Below, one piece after another: positions 34,237 to 43,531 of a DNA stretch of 64,000 nt (its first letter is position 1; each line of letters opens with the position of its first letter). Both the position numbers and the translations under genes were made by a program. The notes below the pieces were generated by a model, which ran no database searches, was not told where the DNA came from, and saw only the letters and a program-made list of their open reading frames with translations. The stretch spans positions 124,001 to 188,000 of the forward strand of contig JBGANY010000001.1 in assembly GCA_044222005.1 (NCBI GenBank), written 5' to 3'. Source of the DNA: Methylotenera_A sp044222005 (lineage in GTDB: Bacteria > Pseudomonadota > Gammaproteobacteria > Burkholderiales > Methylophilaceae).

Positions 34237-35142
34237 ATGAACAAGCTCACTCAATACTTACGCGGTTTGTTTCAAGGCAATAAACTCGTCATTGGCATTC
34301 CGTACGGCTGGTTTATCCTGCTGGTGGCGATTCCGCTGCTGATTGTGCTGAAGATTAGCGTGTCTGAGATGCAGGCCACCTCAGTTTCCAGCATGATTAG
34401 CTGGAGCGAGGGCTGGCCAACGCTCAAGCTCAATTTCGCGAGTTATCAGTTTATCGCCAGCGATGCGCTGTATGTTAAAACATACTTTTCCTCGATAAAG
34501 TATGCACTTCTCACAACCGTTCTGTGTCTGGCGATTGGCTATCCTTTTGCCTACTTCATGGCGCGCTCGCCCAAGCATCTGCAGCCCATGCTGCTGATGC
34601 TGATTATGCTGCCCTTCTGGACCTCGTTTTTATTGCGTATTTATGCCTGGAAAACTTTATTGGTCAGTAATGGCGTCATCAATAATGTGCTCATGAGTTT
34701 GGGGATTATCGATGCGCCGCTGGCGATGATGAACAATTCTTTTTCATTAATTGTGGGCATGGTGTATTCCTACTTGCCGTTTATGATTTTGCCCTTGTAT
34801 GCCAATCTGTCCAAAATGGATTTGCGCTATCTCGAAGCTGCGGCGGACTTGGGCGCCAGTCCTTTCAAGGCCTTCTGGCTGATTACGGTACCGCTTTCAA
34901 AAGCGGGCATTATTGCGGGTTCCATGCTGGTATTTATCCCTGCGGTAGGCGAGTTTGTGATTCCAGAGCTGTTAGGCGGGCCAGATACTTTAATGATTGG
35001 CCGTGTGTTGTGGGATGAGTTTTTTAGCAACAATGATTGGCCGATGGCGTCCGCTGTGGCGGTTGTGATGATACTGATTATTCTAGTACCGATGGCGATT
35101 TTAAATAAAGCGGAAGCGAAGCTAAAGGAGGCTAAATCATGA
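34237..35142 (+). CDS. potH: Putrescine ABC transporter permease PotH
   Basis: This is an inner-membrane permease of 301 residues and about six helices. It starts with a cytoplasmic arm and IPYGWFILLVAIPLLIVLKISVSE. The EAA motif is LEAAADLGASPFKAFWLITVPL, followed by VFIPAVGEFVIPELLGGP as in PotH. It overlaps potI by the 4-bp ATGA, indicating translational coupling. Confidence 0.92.
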   Translation: MNKLTQYLRGLFQGNKLVIGIPYGWFILLVAIPLLIVLKISVSEMQATSVSSMISWSEGWPTLKLNFASYQFIASDALYVKTYFSSIKYALLTTVLCLAIGYPFAYFMARSPKHLQPMLLMLIMLPFWTSFLLRIYAWKTLLVSNGVINNVLMSLGIIDAPLAMMNNSFSLIVGMVYSYLPFMILPLYANLSKMDLRYLEAAADLGASPFKAFWLITVPLSKAGIIAGSMLVFIPAVGEFVIPELLGGPDTLMIGRVLWDEFFSNNDWPMASAVAVVMILIILVPMAILNKAEAKLKEAKS

Positions 35143-35984
35143 GTCAGGCCTCAAATAAGCTTTTTGCCAAGGGCTGGATGTTCGCTGTTTATGCGTTTTT
35201 ATATTTGCCTATTATCACGCTCGTTGTGTTTTCATTTAATGATTCCAAGCTGGTCACCGTTTGGTCGCATGCCAGTATGCGTTGGTACAGCGCATTAATG
35301 GAAGACAGTGATTTGATTGCAGCGGTATTCTTGTCGTTAAAAATTGCTTTTCTATCCGCGCTCATGTCCGTGTTTTTTGGTACGTTCACTGCTTTTGCGC
35401 TGCACCGTTACACGCACTTTCGCGGGCGTGCGCTGCTTTCTTCTATGGCCAGCACCCCGCTAGTGATGCCGGATGTAATTGTGGGTTTGTCATTGCTATT
35501 AATGCTGGTTTCCATCCAGCACTGGCTGGGTTTCCCAGAGCGAGGCCTGTTTACCATATTGCTTGGACATGCGCTGCTAGGCACCGCCTATGCGGCGGTC
35601 GTAGTGACTTCCCGCTTGCGCGAAATGGATAGCAGGTTAGACGAGGCAGCCATGGACCTTGGCTGCAAACCATGGCAGGTGTTTACACTGGTGACTTTGC
35701 CATTGTTAACGCCATCGCTTGTTTCGGCGTTTTTACTGACCTTCACGCTGTCGTTTGATGACGTTGTGCTGTCCTCATTCTTGTCTGGACCCGGCTATTC
35801 CACGATGCCGATGGTGATTTTCTCGCGTGCCAGGCTGGGCTTGAACCCTACCATCAATGCGGTGGCCACCGTGACCATCGCTGTCGTGACTATCGCCGTT
35901 GTGGCATCGAGCTTTTACCAGTCGCATCTGGAGCGCAAACGCAAACGTGAAATGGCGCTTGCCTATAGCGATGCGAATAAATAA
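35139..35984 (+). CDS. potI: Putrescine ABC transporter permease PotI
   Basis: This is the second permease, with 281 residues. It has six predicted helices, the start FAVYAFLYLPIITLVVFSFNDSKLV, and the EAA motif LDEAAMDLGCKPWQVFTLVTLPLL, then LTFTLSFDDVVLSSFLSGPG. It ends in a basic cytoplasmic tail (ERKRKREMALAY). The gabD start follows after 11 bp, linking uptake and degradation in one transcript. Confidence 0.93.
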   Translation: MSQASNKLFAKGWMFAVYAFLYLPIITLVVFSFNDSKLVTVWSHASMRWYSALMEDSDLIAAVFLSLKIAFLSALMSVFFGTFTAFALHRYTHFRGRALLSSMASTPLVMPDVIVGLSLLLMLVSIQHWLGFPERGLFTILLGHALLGTAYAAVVVTSRLREMDSRLDEAAMDLGCKPWQVFTLVTLPLLTPSLVSAFLLTFTLSFDDVVLSSFLSGPGYSTMPMVIFSRARLGLNPTINAVATVTIAVVTIAVVASSFYQSHLERKRKREMALAYSDANK

Positions 35985-35995
35985 CAGGCAGTTTT

Positions 35996-37462
35996 ATGAC
36001 GCTAAAATTAAATCACACAACGTTACTCAGGTCTGGCAGTACTTGGCTGGCGGGTGCTTGGGTCGGTGCAGATTCCGGTGAGAAAATCGTTGTAACCAAC
36101 CCTGCAAACGGGCAGGTTGTCTGTGAAGTGCCGCGCATGGGTCGCACTGAGACCGAGCGCGCAATTGTTGCTGCGGAAGCCGCGCAAAAGGCCTGGAAAA
36201 CGCTTACCGCACAGGCCCGTGCGGTGATTCTGAGGCGCTGGTTTGATCTAATCATTCAGCATCGCGAAGACCTGGCGCAGATTCTCACGGCAGAGCAGGG
36301 CAAGCCGCTGGCAGAAGCACGTGGCGAAATCACTTATGGCGCAAGCTTTATCGAGTGGTTCGCCGAAGAAGCCAAGCGTGTGTATGGTGAGGTGATTCCG
36401 TCACCAGCAGGCGACCGCCGTCTGCTGGTAATCAAGCAGCCGATTGGCGTGACAGCGGCGATTACGCCGTGGAATTTCCCTGTGGCCATGATCACGCGTA
36501 AAGCGGCGCCTGCGCTTGCGGCAGGCTGCTCCATGATCATCAAACCGGCCGAACAGACGCCGCTTTCCGCCATCGCATTGGCTGTGCTGGCCGAAGAAGC
36601 AGGTGTGCCAGCAGGTGTGCTGCAAGTCATTACCGGCAAAGCGCGCGAAATTGGGGCAGTGATGTGCGAAAGCCCGATCGTGACCAAGCTTTCTTTCACG
36701 GGCTCTACCGAAGTCGGCCGCATTTTAATGCGCCAGTGTGCCGATACCATCAAAAAACTTTCGCTGGAATTAGGCGGCAATGCGCCGTTCATCGTGTTTG
36801 ACGATGCTGATCTGGATGCCGCGGTAGAAGGTGCCATGATCAGCAAATTCCGCAATGCCGGCCAAACCTGCGTGTGCGCCAATCGGATGTTTGTGCAGGA
36901 TGGCGTGTTTGATGCGTTCGCCAAAAAGCTCGCGGCTAAAGTCAGCCAGCTTAAAGTCGGCGAAGGCACTGTAGACGGCGTGACGCAAGGCCCGCTCATT
37001 GACAGCGCAGCCGTCGAGAAAATTGAAAGCCATGTGGCGGACGCAGTTAAAAAAGGCGCAAAACTTGTGCAGGGCGGCAAGCGTCATCTCCTGGGAGGCA
37101 CATTTTTTGAGCCGACCGTGCTGGCGGATGTGACTGCGGATAGCATGATTTTCCGCGAAGAGACTTTTGGCCCGGTGGCGCCGTTGTTCCGCTTCAAGAC
37201 AGATGAAGAAGTCATTGAAAAGGCCAATCGCACCGAGTTTGGGCTGGCTTCGTACTTCTACAGCCGCGATGTCGGCCGCATCTGGCGCGTGGCGGAAGCG
37301 CTTGAATATGGCATGGTGGGCATCAATACCGGCATGATTTCCAACGAGGTCGCGCCATTTGGCGGCGTGAAACAATCGGGGCTTGGGCGTGAAGGCTCTC
37401 ATCACGGAATAGATGAATACCTGGAAATTAAATACATCGCTATGGCCGGTCTAGAAAAATAA
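35996..37462 (+). CDS. gabD: Succinate-semialdehyde dehydrogenase
   Basis: This enzyme oxidises succinate semialdehyde, the product of GABA transamination, to succinate, probably with NADP. It has 488 residues with ITPWNFPVAMITRKAAPALAAGC, FTGSTEVGRILM, catalytic Glu in LELGGNAPFIVFDDAD, and the catalytic Cys in NAGQTCVCANR. The double cysteine CVC is typical of GabD and can form a redox switch. FGGVKQSGLGREGSHHGIDEYLEIKY closes the family pattern. Confidence 0.93.
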   Translation: MTLKLNHTTLLRSGSTWLAGAWVGADSGEKIVVTNPANGQVVCEVPRMGRTETERAIVAAEAAQKAWKTLTAQARAVILRRWFDLIIQHREDLAQILTAEQGKPLAEARGEITYGASFIEWFAEEAKRVYGEVIPSPAGDRRLLVIKQPIGVTAAITPWNFPVAMITRKAAPALAAGCSMIIKPAEQTPLSAIALAVLAEEAGVPAGVLQVITGKAREIGAVMCESPIVTKLSFTGSTEVGRILMRQCADTIKKLSLELGGNAPFIVFDDADLDAAVEGAMISKFRNAGQTCVCANRMFVQDGVFDAFAKKLAAKVSQLKVGEGTVDGVTQGPLIDSAAVEKIESHVADAVKKGAKLVQGGKRHLLGGTFFEPTVLADVTADSMIFREETFGPVAPLFRFKTDEEVIEKANRTEFGLASYFYSRDVGRIWRVAEALEYGMVGINTGMISNEVAPFGGVKQSGLGREGSHHGIDEYLEIKYIAMAGLEK

Positions 37463-37478
37463 AGATGGATAAATAAGC

Positions 37479-38975
37479 ATGGACTCAAAAAACATGATTG
37501 ACTGGCATGCACGTGCAAAAGCACTAAAAATCGATGGCCGTGCTTTGATCAACGGCAAGCGTGTAAATGCTGTCGATGGCCAAACTTTTGAGTGTTTTTC
37601 GCCAATAGATAATCGTAAGCTCACTGATGTGGTGAGCTGCAAAGCTGCGGATGTGGATTTAGCTGTCAGCGTTGCGCGCGCAGCCTTTAACGACAGGCGC
37701 TGGGCAGGTTTGTCACCCAAAGAGCGCAAGCAAACCATGATTCGCTTCGCTGATTTGATTCTAAAAAATAAAGAAGAATTGGCGTTGCTGGAAACACTGG
37801 ATATGGGTAAGCCGATTACTGCGAGTTTGAATTCGGATGTGAATTCTGCGGCCAACACGCTACGTTGGTTTGGCGAGGCCATCGACAAGGTTTATGACGA
37901 AATCGCGCCGACTGCAGATAATACTTTGGCCATGATCACGCGTGAGCCGATCGGTGTGGTCGGTGCCATCGTACCGTGGAATTACCCAATGGCGATGGCC
38001 GCGTGGAAAATCGCGCCAGCCTTGGCTGCAGGCAATAGTGTGGTGCTTAAACCATCCGAAAAATCACCGCTCACGGCTTTGCGGCTAGGTGATTTAGCCT
38101 TGGAGGCGGGTATCCCCGCGGGTGTGTTGAATGTGCTGCCGGGTTTTGGGCCAGATGCCGGATCACCGCTGGCTTTGCACATGGATGTCGATTGCATCGC
38201 ATTTACCGGCTCCACTGCCGTTGGCAAAAAAATACAAATGATGGCAGGACAAAGCAATCTGAAACGCGCCTGGTGCGAGCTGGGCGGTAAATCGCCCAAT
38301 ATTGTATTTGCCGATTGTGTTGATTTAGACCGTGCTGCAGAAGCCTCGGCAGGTTCTATTTTTTACAATCAGGGTGAGAGCTGCAATGCGCCTTCGCGCT
38401 TGCTGGTAGAGCGTTCTATTAAAGACGAATTTGTCAGAAAAGTGCTTGCGGAGCTTAAAAATTATCAGCCCGGAGATCCGCTGGATGCAAACACCAGCAT
38501 GGGTGCGATGGTGGATTGCGGGCAGATGGAAAACGTTCTCAAATATATCGCCAGCGGCAAAGCGCAAGGTGCAAAAATGCTGGCGGGTGGCGAGCGTGTG
38601 CGCAGTGAAACGGGTGGCTTTTATATCAGCCCGACCGTGTTTGATGAGGTGACCAACGACATGACCATCGCGGCAGAGGAAATTTTTGGGCCGGTACTGT
38701 CAATCATCACTTTCGATACGCAGGAGGAATCGATTCGCATTGCCAATGAAACCCATTATGGCCTGGCGGCAGCGGTGTGGACGCGCGATATTTCGCGCGC
38801 GCACCTGGTTGCTAAGGCCTTGCGCGCAGGCACCGTGCATGTGAATAGTTACGATGAAGATGACATTACCGTGCCGTTTGGGGGTTATAAGCAATCGGGC
38901 AATGGCCGTGATAAATCTTTGCATGCACTGGAAAAATATACCGAGCTTAAGACGACTTGGATTCGGTTGGTTTAA
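37479..38975 (+). CDS. puuC: Gamma-glutamyl-gamma-aminobutyraldehyde dehydrogenase
   Basis: This enzyme oxidises the PuuB product to gamma-glutamyl-GABA, the PuuD substrate. It has 498 residues. Core motifs are VPWNYPMAMAAWKIAPALAAGNSVVLKPSEKSPLTALRL, FTGSTAVGKKIQMM, CELGGKSPNIVF, and catalytic Cys in FYNQGESCNAPSRLLVE. The FYNQGE-C-A form is that of PuuC/AldH. It lies between gabD and gabT, with 16-bp gaps on both sides. A broader range of amino-aldehydes, including 3-aminopropanal, is possible. Confidence 0.9.
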   Translation: MDSKNMIDWHARAKALKIDGRALINGKRVNAVDGQTFECFSPIDNRKLTDVVSCKAADVDLAVSVARAAFNDRRWAGLSPKERKQTMIRFADLILKNKEELALLETLDMGKPITASLNSDVNSAANTLRWFGEAIDKVYDEIAPTADNTLAMITREPIGVVGAIVPWNYPMAMAAWKIAPALAAGNSVVLKPSEKSPLTALRLGDLALEAGIPAGVLNVLPGFGPDAGSPLALHMDVDCIAFTGSTAVGKKIQMMAGQSNLKRAWCELGGKSPNIVFADCVDLDRAAEASAGSIFYNQGESCNAPSRLLVERSIKDEFVRKVLAELKNYQPGDPLDANTSMGAMVDCGQMENVLKYIASGKAQGAKMLAGGERVRSETGGFYISPTVFDEVTNDMTIAAEEIFGPVLSIITFDTQEESIRIANETHYGLAAAVWTRDISRAHLVAKALRAGTVHVNSYDEDDITVPFGGYKQSGNGRDKSLHALEKYTELKTTWIRLV

Positions 38976-38991
38976 TCTAAAGGCAAACATC

Positions 38992-40284
38992 ATGAATACC
39001 GTATCCGACAAACTAGCCAGTAACCAATCCCTACATGAGCGCCGCCTGGCTGCCACCCCACGCGGCATCAGTGTGATGGCCAATTTTTTTATTGAACGTG
39101 CGCTCAATTCTGAAGTATGGGATGTAGAAGGCCGCCGTTATATTGATTTTGCGGGCGGCATTGCCGTGCTGAATACCGGGCATCGCCACCCCAAAGTAGT
39201 CGCGGCGGTTGAAGCGCAATTACAAAAGTTTACGCACACCTGCTATCAGGTGTTGCCCTACGAAAGTTATTTGGCATTAGCCGAGCGCATTAATAGATTA
39301 ACTCCTGGCAATCACGCCAAAAAGACCTGCTTCTTCTCAAGCGGTGCAGAAGCGGTTGAAAACGCCATTAAAATCGCGCGTGCCAGCACAGGCCGTCCCG
39401 GCATTATTGCTTTCTCTGGCGCATTTCATGGCCGCACCATGATGGGCTGCGCGCTCACAGGCAAAGTGGCGCCGTATAAGGTTGGTTTTGGGCCGTTTCC
39501 CGCTGAGATTTACCATGTGCCGTTTCCTGTCGATATACATGGCGTCAGTGAGCAGGATTCAATCAACGCGCTGCATACCTTGTTTAAGGCAGACATAGAT
39601 CCTAAGCGTGTTGCGGCGATTATTATTGAGCCGGTGCAGGGCGAGGGCGGTTTTTATGTCACGCCACCGGCACTGATGAGCGCATTGCGTAAAGAATGTG
39701 ACGAGCATGGCATGCTGCTGATTTACGACGAAGTGCAGACAGGCTTTGGCCGTACCGGCAAAATGTTTGCGGCAGAGCATTATGATGTGATTCCAGACAT
39801 TATCACCATGGCAAAAAGCATGGCGGGCGGCACCACGTTATCCGCTGTAAGCGGCAAGGCGGAAGTGATGGATGGTCCTGCGCCTGGCGGTCTGGGCGGC
39901 ACCTATGCCGGCAACCCGCTGGCGATTGCGGCAGCGCATGCGGTGATTGATGTTATCGAAGAAGAGCAACTGGTTGCGCGCGCTAATTTTTTAGGCGAAA
40001 AACTGACCAAACGGCTCAAATCCGCGCAGGCCAAACTACCGTCAATTAAAGAAATTCGAGGCTTAGGCTCGATGGTCGCGGCAGAGTTTTTCGACCCCAA
40101 AACGGGCGAGCCGTCGACCGATGCCATGAAGCGCGTGCAAGCTGCCGCACTGGAAGAAGGCTTGATTTTGCTGAGTTGCGGTATATATGTGAATGCGTTG
40201 CGCTTTTTGTATCCGCTGACAATTCAGGATGCGGTGTTCGACGAAGCATTAGATATTCTTGATAGAGCGCTATTAAAAGCTTAG
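38992..40284 (+). CDS. gabT: 4-aminobutyrate aminotransferase
   Basis: This enzyme transfers the amino group of GABA to 2-oxoglutarate, giving succinate semialdehyde and glutamate. It has 430 residues from the ATG at 38992, because the frame extends further only inside puuC. Motifs: GIAVLNTGHRHPKVVAAVEAQL, FFSSGAEAVENAIKIARA, FSGAFHGRTMMGCALTG, the aspartate in LLIYDEVQTGFGRTG, and the PLP lysine in ITMAKSMAGG. The glutamate formed can feed PuuA again. Confidence 0.94.
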   Translation: MNTVSDKLASNQSLHERRLAATPRGISVMANFFIERALNSEVWDVEGRRYIDFAGGIAVLNTGHRHPKVVAAVEAQLQKFTHTCYQVLPYESYLALAERINRLTPGNHAKKTCFFSSGAEAVENAIKIARASTGRPGIIAFSGAFHGRTMMGCALTGKVAPYKVGFGPFPAEIYHVPFPVDIHGVSEQDSINALHTLFKADIDPKRVAAIIIEPVQGEGGFYVTPPALMSALRKECDEHGMLLIYDEVQTGFGRTGKMFAAEHYDVIPDIITMAKSMAGGTTLSAVSGKAEVMDGPAPGGLGGTYAGNPLAIAAAHAVIDVIEEEQLVARANFLGEKLTKRLKSAQAKLPSIKEIRGLGSMVAAEFFDPKTGEPSTDAMKRVQAAALEEGLILLSCGIYVNALRFLYPLTIQDAVFDEALDILDRALLKA

Positions 40285-40292
40285 GCATACAA

Positions 40293-41648
40293 ATGGACGA
40301 CACTGCTATAAAATCTGAAACGATTCTGCAAGCCAAACAGCGCATGCAAGCCGCTGGCGTGCACACTATCATCGTGCAGTTTGTGGATATTCACGGCGCA
40401 GCTAAAGGCAAATATATTCCGCTTGCGCATTTGGATGATATTTTAGGCGCAGGCGCTGGTTTTGCCGGGCCTTCGATTTGGGGTACGGGCTTACCGAGAA
40501 ATGGTGCGCGTTCAGAATTTTATGGGCAAGGCGATTTAAGCACATTGCAGCCGCTGCCATGGATGCCAGGCTACGCGCGGATTGTGTGCAATGGCGTGGT
40601 GGATGGCAAGCCGTTTGAGGGTTGTTCGCGCCGCTTGCTGTTGCGCCAGATTGCGCGTTTACAGGCACGCGGCTGGACACTGAATGTGGGTATAGAACCG
40701 GAATTTTTTCTGCTGAATACAGATGCGCATGGCCGGCCGGTGCCGTGCAGCAAAGACAACCAGGACAAACCTTCTTACGATTTACAAGCGCTGGCACGTG
40801 TGCGGGAGGTGCTGCACCGCATGGAAACCGGGTTGGCAGCGTGTGGTTTTGACGTATTCCAGATCGATCACGAAGACGCCAGTGGGCAATATGAACTGAA
40901 TTACCGTTACAACGACGCACTCAAAGCGGCTGACAATTTCATCCTGTTCAAAATGGCGGCCAGCCATATTGCCGAAGAGGCGGGCCTGATTTTCAGCCTC
41001 ATGCCCAAGCCGTTTGCAGACCGTCCTGGCAGCGGCTTGCATCTGCATTTGTCGCTCACAGATGCGCAGGGCAACGCTGTCATGGCGGATCAGACAGATT
41101 CGCACGGCTTGTCAAAAATCGGTCGCGAATGCATCGCCGGCATGCTGGCTCACACCCCGGCATTGGCGGCGTTTCACGCGCCTTCGGTCAATTCATACAA
41201 GCGCCTGGTGATTGGACGCTCACTTTCCGGCACCACGTGGGCGCCCGCACACATTGCCTGGGGCTATAACAACCGCACCACTGTCGCGCGCGTGGTTGCA
41301 GGCCGCATTGAGTTCCGTTTAACTGATGGCAGCAGCAACATCTACGCGGCCTTGGCTTCCACTATTGCTGCCATGCTGGATGGTGTAGAACAACAGCTTA
41401 CGCCACCCATGCCGATAGATGAAGATATCTATGAGTGGGATGAAATCGAGTTTAAAAGGCACAGGGTTAAAACCTTGCCGCAAACACTGGGTCACGCGCT
41501 TGCGGCATTAGCGGCTAATGCCGCGCTGAACAAGGCCTTGGGTGAAGATTATGTAGCGGAATACCTGGCCGTCAAAACTCCGGAGTGGCTTGATTATTGC
41601 CGCTCAGTCAGTGATTGGGAATATGAGCGGTATCTGACCTGGCCTTGA
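40293..41648 (+). CDS. GlnT/GmaS-type glutamine synthetase family ligase
   Basis: This ATP-dependent gamma-glutamyl ligase has 451 residues. It begins IVQFVDIHGAAKGKYIPLAHLDDILGAGAGFAG. Other motifs are PEFFLLNTDAHGRPVPC, QIDHEDASGQYELNYRYNDAL, LMPKPFADRPGSGLHLHLSL, NSYKRLVIGRSLSGTTWAPAHIAWGYNNRTTV and a final VSDWEYERYL. This pattern is shared by type III GlnT and by gamma-glutamylmethylamide synthetase (GmaS) of methylotrophs. It is not adjacent to the mgs/mgd genes of the N-methylglutamate pathway. It may use methylamine, ammonia or another amine. It ends the long puuD-to-here gene run, 8 bp after gabT. Confidence 0.8.
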   Translation: MDDTAIKSETILQAKQRMQAAGVHTIIVQFVDIHGAAKGKYIPLAHLDDILGAGAGFAGPSIWGTGLPRNGARSEFYGQGDLSTLQPLPWMPGYARIVCNGVVDGKPFEGCSRRLLLRQIARLQARGWTLNVGIEPEFFLLNTDAHGRPVPCSKDNQDKPSYDLQALARVREVLHRMETGLAACGFDVFQIDHEDASGQYELNYRYNDALKAADNFILFKMAASHIAEEAGLIFSLMPKPFADRPGSGLHLHLSLTDAQGNAVMADQTDSHGLSKIGRECIAGMLAHTPALAAFHAPSVNSYKRLVIGRSLSGTTWAPAHIAWGYNNRTTVARVVAGRIEFRLTDGSSNIYAALASTIAAMLDGVEQQLTPPMPIDEDIYEWDEIEFKRHRVKTLPQTLGHALAALAANAALNKALGEDYVAEYLAVKTPEWLDYCRSVSDWEYERYLTWP

Positions 41649-41765
41649 CCCTGCTTCAATTACAATGCACTCTTGTAGTATTTTGTATGAAAAGCAACGT
41701 AACACATTCATATCAAATGTAAATTTGCTTTTTATTAGGCGCTTATCCGGGTTAGAATAGCGCTT

Positions 41766-43505
41766 ATGCAATCAAGGGTAAATCGTTTCAAACTGCCATT
41801 ACGCGCTGCGATAGCGACGTTCAGTCTGCTAGTTCTTGTGTCATTTGTTGCTTCACCGGCTTTAGCCGCGACTGATTTACCTGATCCTGCCAATCTGCCT
41901 CGCCTGGAAACGCAGCCCGCTCTGCCGGTGATTACCAGTCCCGAGATTGAAAGAAAGGGTGAATCCTACCCCGCGCCGTTGCAAAGCAGTACGGGCATTC
42001 AGGTCACTATCAACCACCTTGCGTTTACCGGCAACAAAAATGTGGATGCTGCCCAGTTGTCTCCGCTGCTGACGGGGTATCTGGGAAAACCTGTAGGGAT
42101 CAAAGAATTAAACGCAATGACGGCATTGGTGACGCGCTATTATCGCCAACATGGTTTCATGCTGGCAGAAGCTTATCTGCCAGAACAGGACATTACCCAA
42201 AATGCACTCACCATAGCCGTGGTAGAAGGTTATCTGGGTGAGTTGAAGTTGCAGACAAAAGGTAACCTGGACGAAGCTTTCATGAAAAGGATGGCGGCGC
42301 ATGAATTGGCAAGTAACGATGCAATCAAAGAATCCAATCTGGTTAAGAATGTAACCCTGGTCAACTCGCTGCCTGGCGTGAAGGCAATTTCCGAGCTGTC
42401 TCCCGGGCAGGAGGTTGGTTATAGCGATGTGTCGATAGAAGTGCAGGCGCAGCCATTTTTTTCAGGTTATGTGGCGGCTAATACCTACGGCAACCGCTTT
42501 ACCGGCCGGGAGGTGCTTAATGCGGGCTTGTTTTTTAATAACCTGGCTGGCAGGGGAGACCGGTTAGGACTCAATCTAAAAACCTCGAATGGCGAGCGCC
42601 AGCGTGCTGCGCAGTTCGGATACATTGTTCCCGTACACGAAACGGGAACCCTCCTGAATCTGAATGTGGGCTATTCGGACTACCGTTTGGGCAGTGAATT
42701 TTCCATACTGGACGCGTCTGGCCGCAGTGCTTATGGCAGCGCGTTTCTGGATCAGCCGATACTACGATCCAGGCAAGGCAACATCACCTCAAGAGCTGGG
42801 CTTTCCTACAAGGATGTTTCTGACGATGTCTCGGCATTTGCGTTAAAAAATCACCGCAGTATCAATGCCATAGAGCTAGGGTTGTTTGGGGACTGGCGCG
42901 ACGCGCAGTGGAATGGATTTAACCAGTTAGGCCTGAATTTAAAGTTTGCGGATGTTGATTTTAAAAACAGTCTGGCCAAGTCATCGGATGAAACGGGTGC
43001 ACAAACCGAAGGTAATTTCGTTAAATATAATCTGTTCGGATCCCGCATCCAGCCTTTGTCTGCGACATATCATCTATTGCTGAGGGGCGAATATCAGGGC
43101 ACGAGTAAAAACCTGGACAGCGCTGAAAAGCTCGCCATTGGCGGCATTAACCGCTGGCGTGAATTCGGTGAGCTGCCAATCTCATCGGATAGGGGTCTGA
43201 TTATCGGGGCCGAGTTACGGAGAGCCATGGTGCCAGCTGCAGGGTTGGCAAGCTTTTTGCCTGTATTTAAAAGTACAGAATTCAGCCCGTATGTGTTTTT
43301 TGATTATGGCAGGGGCATCATTGACCACAACGCGTTAAGCAGTGACAACCATGTCATGTCGTCGCATTATGGCGTGGGCGTGGATGTGCAGTTTGCAAAA
43401 AAATGGATGCTGGATTTGACGGTATCGCATCAAAAAAGCAAGATTGAAGGGGTCGATTCAGAATCGGAAACCAGGGCATGGGGGCAGATTAGAACTGAGT
43501 TTTAG
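41766..43505 (+). CDS. TpsB two-partner secretion transporter (ShlB/FhaC/HecB family)
   Basis: This outer-membrane Omp85-type channel exports the TpsA protein encoded next. It has 579 residues. There is a signal peptide (about 1-34, ASPALA-ATD), a proline-rich linker corresponding to helix H1, and POTRA 1 from about 80 (IQVTINHLAFTGNKNVDAAQLSPLL). POTRA 2 follows with ITIAVVEGYLGELKLQ-like sequence (here LTIAVVEGYLGEL), then a 16-strand barrel. The conserved motif VYFFDYG-like (YVFFDYGRG) and the C-terminal WGQIRTEF end in Phe. It is separated from tpsA by 26 bp. Confidence 0.92.
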   Translation: MQSRVNRFKLPLRAAIATFSLLVLVSFVASPALAATDLPDPANLPRLETQPALPVITSPEIERKGESYPAPLQSSTGIQVTINHLAFTGNKNVDAAQLSPLLTGYLGKPVGIKELNAMTALVTRYYRQHGFMLAEAYLPEQDITQNALTIAVVEGYLGELKLQTKGNLDEAFMKRMAAHELASNDAIKESNLVKNVTLVNSLPGVKAISELSPGQEVGYSDVSIEVQAQPFFSGYVAANTYGNRFTGREVLNAGLFFNNLAGRGDRLGLNLKTSNGERQRAAQFGYIVPVHETGTLLNLNVGYSDYRLGSEFSILDASGRSAYGSAFLDQPILRSRQGNITSRAGLSYKDVSDDVSAFALKNHRSINAIELGLFGDWRDAQWNGFNQLGLNLKFADVDFKNSLAKSSDETGAQTEGNFVKYNLFGSRIQPLSATYHLLLRGEYQGTSKNLDSAEKLAIGGINRWREFGELPISSDRGLIIGAELRRAMVPAAGLASFLPVFKSTEFSPYVFFDYGRGIIDHNALSSDNHVMSSHYGVGVDVQFAKKWMLDLTVSHQKSKIEGVDSESETRAWGQIRTEF

Positions 43506-43531
43506 AAAATAATAAAACTTGGGAGCAGGAC

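Noticed and set aside
36334..37080. 248-codon open frame on the minus strand inside gabD
   Set aside because: It lies wholly opposite a well-conserved dehydrogenase gene, has the composition of a shadow frame and no independent ribosome-binding site.
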